64,000 nt of DNA from Mesodorylaimus sp. YZB2_4 (taxonomy: Eukaryota > Nematoda > Enoplea > Dorylaimida > Dorylaimidae), in assembly GCA_030248295.1 (NCBI GenBank), contig JASANH010001043.1, positions 1-64,000 of the forward strand, read 5' to 3'. A program made the translations under genes and the position numbers. The notes under the pieces were generated by a model that saw nothing but the letters and a program-made list of their open reading frames with translations, had not been told where the DNA came from and ran no database searches. This document shows, piece after piece, positions 57,920 through 64,000 of the stretch; positions within the stretch are counted from its first letter, which is position 1; each line of letters begins with the position of its first letter.

Positions 57920-59099
57920 AATGTCGATAGCCTACACACCAAGACAAAACTTCCCGCTCGAAATTGTTGCGCCAAGCGCCTAGGGCGATGTCTGAATTTT
58001 TAAAAGGTAGCAGTCATCTTTTATTCTGCTGACGTTGTCCCCGAGAGCAACTAGTGAGTTAAAGCGTAAATAACTTTTTCGTGAAACCCAAGTTGTACAA
58101 GATATTGTCGCCTCCTCCAAGCGGGCGCTGAGGTTGACAGTCGTCTGGCATGGTCGACAATATTCTGACCTTGTCTGAATAAAACAGGTTTCCCATCAGG
58201 GTCATTTCGAAAACATTCTATCCGTCATTATGAGAGTGAGGAACACAGACAGATTTTGGTGTGTCGCGTAAAGTTTTTTATTTTCGATATATTTAAAGTC
58301 ACCTTGTTCTTTGGCCTTTTTCAATAGAAAATTTTTTATTTTAACCCGTCAGCTGAAACATGATTCCATCTACTTCACATCAAACAGTCGTAAGAAAAGA
58401 CCACTGCAAAACAACGCTGGTCTCTTTGAAAAAGATAGTCTTTAACAGACAAGAAATCATATGTCTCCATTCTCAAAATTCTCAAAGAAAGACGTCGATA
58501 CGTCATAGAAATTAAAAATGGGCAAGATGTGTTTATTCATTTGCACAAGACATACTCGACATCCTTGACCAGAATACACTGTTTTTATCGGTTTTAAAAA
58601 TATATTCCCAAGATATAAACGTCCTCGAACGTAATTTTAAGTCGAGCGAAACGCGAAAATATACGACACAGAAAAAAAACTCTTCATGTAACCCAGCGGA
58701 TCCGGTTTATACAAAACGCGCAAGACAAAAACATGCCCGCCAAATTAAATTTAAAAAACACACAGTAGCGGGGCAGAGTATCCAGGAGAACGAAACCATG
58801 TTTTCATAGAGCGCCAAAGAGCGCTTGAGTTCTGGAAAAAAGTCGAAGGCCTTCTCCGAAGAATGCATCCTTCCATCAAGATCAGAGATAAGAACAAGAC
58901 GATCTTTGGCCTGGCTGGCATAAAAAGCGGGGCCGTGCTCGCGACAACGAACATAGTTTCGCAGTCAGCCTAGAGATGTATTTGGTTCGCCAAAATGGAT
59001 TTCGAGGGAAAAAGAAAACTGTATTTATGGGGATTACTGAGAAAGAGACTCTGGGTGAAACTTCTCATTCATTTTAGACAAGCATCAGTATGAGGATAC
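57920..59099. other. No gene recognised
   Basis: AT-rich, with short open stretches only. Nothing assigned. Confidence 0.35.
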
Positions 59100-60590
59100 A
59101 TTTCTGAAGTCATACTTACTTCATACTTCATACTTTATTTATACTCAAGCACCACAGGCGCACTCAGGGAGTATAAAACACAGAAATACAATGAGGGAAA
59201 CACGATTACTTAAAAACTACCCTAGATAAACCTTGTCGAAAAAGGGGCCAGTCAGATAGCGCCACTACCTCAGACAACTGATTCCATAAAGAAATTGTCG
59301 AAAAGATGAAACTTTGTTTAAAACCCTCGTAAAAGTGCCTTGGGATAATCAAATGATGGGCTTCACATGTCCTATCACTCGAACGCAACTCAGATCGATG
59401 CAAAAAACGAGCGTTCCCAAAGTCATGATGGCCATGATAGAATTTGTAAAACTGACACAGTTTCAAACAGTTACGTCTATCCCGAAGTGAGGACCAACCA
59501 GCCCTGCGCAGACCCTCTGCATAGGACACAGTAAAATCGTTCAAGTACAGCCTCAAGGCATATAAATGTGCACGTTCAAGATTAGATATATCCCCTTTCA
59601 GAGTGGGTGCCCATGCGACACAGCCATATTCAAGAATAGACCGAATACAAGCAGAATAGACATCACCAAAGACTTTAGGAGATAAATGATTTCCAAGTTT
59701 GCGTCTCAGGGCCCCAATCATAACATTACATTTTTTTACAACACTAGAAACATGTTCTGAGAATTTCAAGTCAGAACTGAGGATAACACCCAGGTAAGAC
59801 ACCCCTGGAACAAATTCTATTGGTCTGTCCCGAATACTCAAGCAGGGCATTCGTGGAAGCTGACCATAACCATATCTGAACAAGACAGCTTGAGATTTAG
59901 AAAGGTTAAAGTCCAGACCTGCTGATTCGACCCACTCTGAAATCCAGTTCATGGCAGGTTGTCCCAGCCGATCGATATCAACCAAAGTTTGACCAGGAAT
60001 GAATAAGGCCGTATCATCAGCGTACGCCTGTAGATGCAAATGCGGGAAACGAACACGAAAGTCGCGAAGAAGCGGGTAAGCGACGAAGAGCGTGGGGCCT
60101 AAAATACTACCCTGCGGCACCCCAGAGCTCACTGATGTCAAGTCGGAAAAACATTCTTCGATGACGACCCTCTGAGATCGATCAAGCAAATATGATGATA
60201 ACCAACGGACCAGATTTGGCGGAATATGATGAACAGTTTGCAAACAACGAAGTAATTGAAAGTGTGAAACCTGGTCAAAGGCCTTTCTGAGGTCCAGGAA
60301 GACTCCTGCGACAAAACGACAGTTTCTCGAATTTAAATGGTCATGAATATATTGGGTCGCACCAATAAGAGCAGAGTTTGTACCGCGACGCTTGCAAAAT
60401 CCATGCTGCTCAGGTGACAGAATGATGCGCGACCTGAGAAGCTGGTCAATGTGCCGCTCGAAGACTTTTGACATTATCGACAGCAGAGAAATTGGTCGCC
60501 ATGATTTGATGCTAGTTTTGTCCCCGGGTTTTGGAATTGGGACGACCTTTGCTAGCTTCCAGCAAGTCTTTCTCCATGGAAGAATTCACA
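59100..60590 (-). pseudogene. CR1-like LINE, 5'-truncated, nearly open RT
   Basis: On the minus strand KVVPIPKPGDKTSIKSWRPI (about 60545) leads into a 422-codon open frame (60474-59206). RT blocks are GVFLDLRKAFDQVSHFQLLR, SSGVPQGSILGPTLFVAY and LHLQAYADDTALFIPG. The C-terminal part follows (GDVYSACIRSILEYGCVAWA, LYLNDFTVSY) to the natural end. Compared with the copy at 16 kb it lacks two residues after FVAY. The endonuclease is missing. The 3' end has a microsatellite-like tail of TACTTCA units (59110-59140), as CR1-type elements do. It appears younger than the 16-kb copy. Confidence 0.88.
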
Positions 60591-60599
60591 AAAAGGAAG

Positions 60600-61405
60600 A
60601 AAATAAAACCAACTGCACTTGTTGGCAACGACTTGCAGAGGTGATGGTCTAAACAGTTTAAAAGTTTTCTGTACTTTTCCTTGTGCATTCGGTTATGTTC
60701 GCCCAATCCCGATTGTTTGGGAGCCAGTTCAGGATTTCATGAAAGGACGGTTTGGCCCAGTTTTTTCTTTCTTCCTTGGGGCTGAAGGATGCATTGCGCG
60801 ATACGTGAGATGTGATTTTGTACCAAGCACTTCCCCGTGTCAGAGTTTAGTGGAATATGCTGGCCAAAAAACCTCGCATTACTGTATTTCCTAAAAATTC
60901 TCCCTTGGGAGAAATACTCATATCCTTCACAGTACTTCGCAATTTGCACACCTAGTGATTTTGTCCTGTAATCCAAATTCGTCCTCGGGGGAGGATTTCC
61001 AGGGGGGAAGGATTTCGAGGGGGAGGGGGGGGGGTGAATTTCGAGGAAATAAGGTGAATGAAAAACAAGTTGGGACATACGGCTGGATCAGATCCCGAAA
61101 ATCGTTTTTGGAAAGTTTAGATTCGATCATTATCTTCGACCAATACTGTCCAAAAATCCTGAGCCAATGGTTGCCTGCAATAATTGCAGGTAGAAAAAAT
61201 ACTATTGCGCAACTTTTCTTTAACCAGTCTGTTAAATGAGATGAGATCGCAGCATCCACCGATCTGGCCGAACCGATCCGCCAATCCGAGGAATGTACCG
61301 GCTTCTGATCTGCTCCAACTGCTAGATTGGCCTATCGGTAACTAAGAGCTTTTTGCGCTTTATCTGCTGGAAAATGATAGCTCGCAGCATATTTACATTA
61401 TGACA
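60600..61405. other. No gene recognised
   Basis: Contains a G-rich run at 61017-61032 with GGGGGAGG motifs. Open stretches on both strands overlap the low-complexity G/P region and are not convincing. Confidence 0.35.
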
Positions 61406-61424
61406 ACTAAAATCCAAGCCACAC

Positions 61425-62175
61425 CCTGAATCGGATCGGGATCAGGATCCAGGCCTTGGGTCGGATCGGTCAATGCGAGATCAATGTTCTGCGTCGACTT
61501 CGTTTTCTCTGCGCATAATTCAAGTCACAAGTCATCTTGTCAGTTATTATTATTTGAGACCAGAGGAAACGTGAATGACTTTGATTTTGCAACTAGTGGA
61601 GTCGGACGACATAAATATCTCTGAGAAGTGGAAACCTACAGAGAAACATCGCGAAAGTGAAGTGAAGTGAACAAGTGAAACTTTACAAGAAACAGGAATT
61701 TTGGATATTTGTCCCTAGGTTCAAACAAAAGCTCTGAGCAAAATATCAGCGGCGTCTGGCCAACTGGTCAGCTGTGGTCAAACTGCAATGGAATACATAC
61801 ATGTAAATACATGTATTTGAATTTCCAGGATATTTTGGGTCTCTTTAAGAAAACACCCAAAGCCCTTAGTGTTAGAAGCTTTATCGCGAAATATCCGTTT
61901 TTAGGAAAACTCCAAAGTCGTGCTTGCAGTCATTCATGAACAGCATGTATCTTCTTTATTTTACTTGATCAGATTGTAAAAATGGATGTATGATAAGCGG
62001 TGAGGAAACCTTGAGAGGGGTGCTGCTTCGTGACACTGAGAATCGGGGGGGGGAGGCGGCTTCCAAAAAAAGTAGATGCATCATGTGATATAATCCACGA
62101 CCGGATCGGATCGCATGGGGAAAATTTAGGATCGGATCGGATGCTTAGGACCGGATGAGTTTCGGATCGGATCAT
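61425..62175. repeat. Element-like segment bounded by GGATCGGATC motifs
   Basis: AATCGGATCGGGATCAGGATCC and GGTCGGATCGG (61430-61470), and CGGATCGGATCG, GGATCGGATCGGATGC and CGGATCGGATC (62100-62170), mark the ends of a segment of about 750 bp without coding content. A further GCGGATCGGATG is at 63322. They resemble the simple GGATC/CCCGA-type ends of non-autonomous hAT-like elements; the inner boundaries are not defined. Confidence 0.3.
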
Positions 62176-62647
62176 TTAAAATACTTGTAATTTTTTGAGC
62201 ATTCAATAACGCATCAACTTTTCCGAGAGGCTGCTCCCATGATACACAGTATTACCAGTAGGTAATTATCACCATGATGCCATGACACTAGCAACGCAGC
62301 AAAGATCAAAATCCTGCTGATTCGGATCATCAACAGGCGGGGGTCAGGAAAGGAGCTAAGGCATTTTGTAGCTAATAAACTAGAAACATATGGATTTTGG
62401 ATTAGCAGGGATTGCACGGAAATACAGTAGCCGAAAGCTGGACTTATGTCAGAGATCACATTGGTGACTTGGGGGAAAGATCCCGAGCTCAGAAATTCCA
62501 TATTTCGGCAGAATATTTTGGGCTAACACCTACTATTTATCGAAGCTGTGGTACTTGGTCTAATGACCAGAAGCTTCATCAAAAGGTAAATTGACAGTTA
62601 CCTTTCGCGCCTAGCGAACGTAGGAACAAGGAACAGGGAGTCCTGGT

Positions 62648-63037
62648 TTGTATCAATGTAGGAATGACAGTGAGGCTCTTAAAATAATGCTGCTGTTTCG
62701 AAGGTTTCTGGAGCGCGAAAAAAAATTTGTCTGTCACGATACTTATGATTATTTTATTGACAAAGTTAGGTCTGGTGGACTGAAACAACTTGCGCAAGTC
62801 AGCTGTATAAAGATACCCAGAATAGCTGAATTAGCTGCTAAATTTGAGCTTTTGGATCAGTATACTCTAGGGCTAAAATGGGTGAATTTGTTACCACTTG
62901 GTCGGTCAAACAGTGTCGAAGGCGACCGGGGCCATGCAACAATACTGGACGTAGGTTCAGAAGAATTAGGTTTTTTGGGTTGCCTGCATTCATTCCTGAT
63001 TGCTAACATCGAACAAATAATGGGAAAAAATAAATGA
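62648..63037 (+). pseudogene. Possible C-terminal fragment of a transposase
   Basis: A frame of 129 codons with VCHDTYDYFIDKVRSGGLKQL and an E-containing helix after it. A GGL motif followed by a helix occurs at the C-terminus of several cut-and-paste transposases. The match is weak and I do not assign a family. A frame of this length in AT-rich DNA could also be chance. Confidence 0.2.
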
Positions 63038-63039
63038 TT

Positions 63040-64000
63040 GTAGCCGTAACTTCAAATTATTTTATAAAAACGGATTTTTCCACTCCTCACTCGCTTATAT
63101 TTTTGTCGATCAACACTAAACTGTTTTCTCATCCATGTTTTCTCTGGTCTCAAACAATAGAAACGACAAGATGACTTGTAACTCTAGTTTGTGAGCAGGA
63201 AGAGGAAGCATCAATGCAAAATATTGATCTCATCTAATTCATGACACTGAAGTTGTTGGAGAAAAATTATATTACTTGGTTGTTTGAATGCGGTTTTCTG
63301 AACACCACTGGCAGGGAACTGCGGATCGGATGATCCAATCCGAAATTTCGGATGGTGATTTTAGTAGTAATAGAGGGGGGTACTGAGCTAGTACCTTTTG
63401 TGGCACAATGCTTAAGCATAGACAGTGTAAACTAGCGCGGGAAGCGCGCTACCGTCATGTGTGAAACTACCTACAGTAATCCTGGAGCAGTTACAGTAAT
63501 CCTAAAATCGTCAAAGGGCAGAGACATGGTTTTGAAATTTTTTAACTGCGAAGGACTGACGAGTTGATTTTTTTCTACAAACTGATAAGGTGGCTAGCAA
63601 AATTTGAAATATTATTTCTGTTTTCTTTTCTTTTCTTTGTCCTTTGTTTCTACGTAAAACTTTAGTTATTTTTTCTGCTAAGTAATATCGTTAAAGGACT
63701 GACGAACTGTTTTTGATATATTTTTTATCTTCGTTACATTCTGTTGTGCATTGCTATATGATCTTATGGCATTTTTTTTCTTTTTTGATTTTTTTTAAAT
63801 CTGTGCATTTTCTAAAAGTTTTAATTTGTTTTGTGCAATGTTTGTACTATCTAATGACATCTTGGTTTTTTCACTTCTGACATTTCATAGAAAAAATAGT
63901 TGTGCATAAGTGTAAAGTCTTGAAATTATCGCAGGCTACAGAGTGCAACCTAGGAAATACGGGTATAGGGACAGACAGCGTTCTGTGCTGGGTGTGAAGT
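63040..64000. other. No gene recognised
   Basis: T-rich, non-coding. TTACAGTAATCCT occurs twice in tandem at 63474-63503. The TTTTCTTTTCTTTT run at 63620-63640 is low complexity. Confidence 0.35.

Noticed and set aside
60737..61259. Proline-rich minus-strand frames
   Set aside because: They read through the G/C-rich low-complexity run at 61.0 kb and show no family motifs.

Overview
This is a piece of an animal nuclear genome, most likely an invertebrate. The evidence is short GT-AG introns (about 50-65 nt) and a mix of mobile elements typical of Metazoa: BEL/Pao, CR1-like and R2-like LINEs, a Polinton/Maverick-type DNA polymerase, FLYWCH-MULE and CACTA. There is no operon structure and no rRNA. 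I cannot name the species. Almost everything recognisable is transposon-derived. The one plausible host gene is a small secreted cysteine-rich peptide at 57.5-57.7 kb.

Layout. 1-5.1 kb: most of a minus-strand BEL/Pao retrotransposon, with 5' LTR, PBS, gag and pol; it runs off the left edge. 5.8-15.4 kb: a decayed, intron-containing Polinton-type polB gene, split near its N-terminus by a 6.5-kb CACTA-type transposon (6.2-12.7 kb). That transposon still has an open 876-codon transposase and a divergently transcribed multi-exon accessory gene with a BEN-like exon. 15.8-19.9 kb: a CR1-like LINE abutting an L1/Tx1-like LINE, both minus strand. 19.9-22.4 kb: short repeats and remnants of non-autonomous elements. 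22.4-23.8 kb: FLYWCH-MULE transposase. 23.97-25.7 kb: minus-strand Ty3/Gypsy pol fragment with a dUTPase domain upstream of integrase.

26,330-41,727: a complete 15.4-kb Ty3/Gypsy-type element with two LTRs, a CTAG target duplication and a polypurine tract. Its pol polyprotein ends in a PWWP domain after the integrase, in the place where chromoviruses carry a chromodomain. Between pol and the 3' LTR lies an additional reading frame of about 1,460 codons with no recognisable family. I regard this as the most interesting system in the window. All its frames carry stops or frameshifts, so this copy looks dead.

42.2-44.7 kb: another minus-strand Gypsy fragment that has lost RNase H. 45.4-46.9 kb: a 1.5-kb inverted-repeat element with a 0.4-kb MITE nested inside. 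47-64 kb: scattered fragments (GIY-YIG-like C-terminus, an unidentified decayed ORF, an R2/NeSL-like zinc finger-Myb N-terminus, a LINE RT scrap, a decayed DDE-type transposase, a tRNA-Glu-like SINE head, the secreted peptide gene, a second CR1-like LINE), separated by long non-coding stretches.
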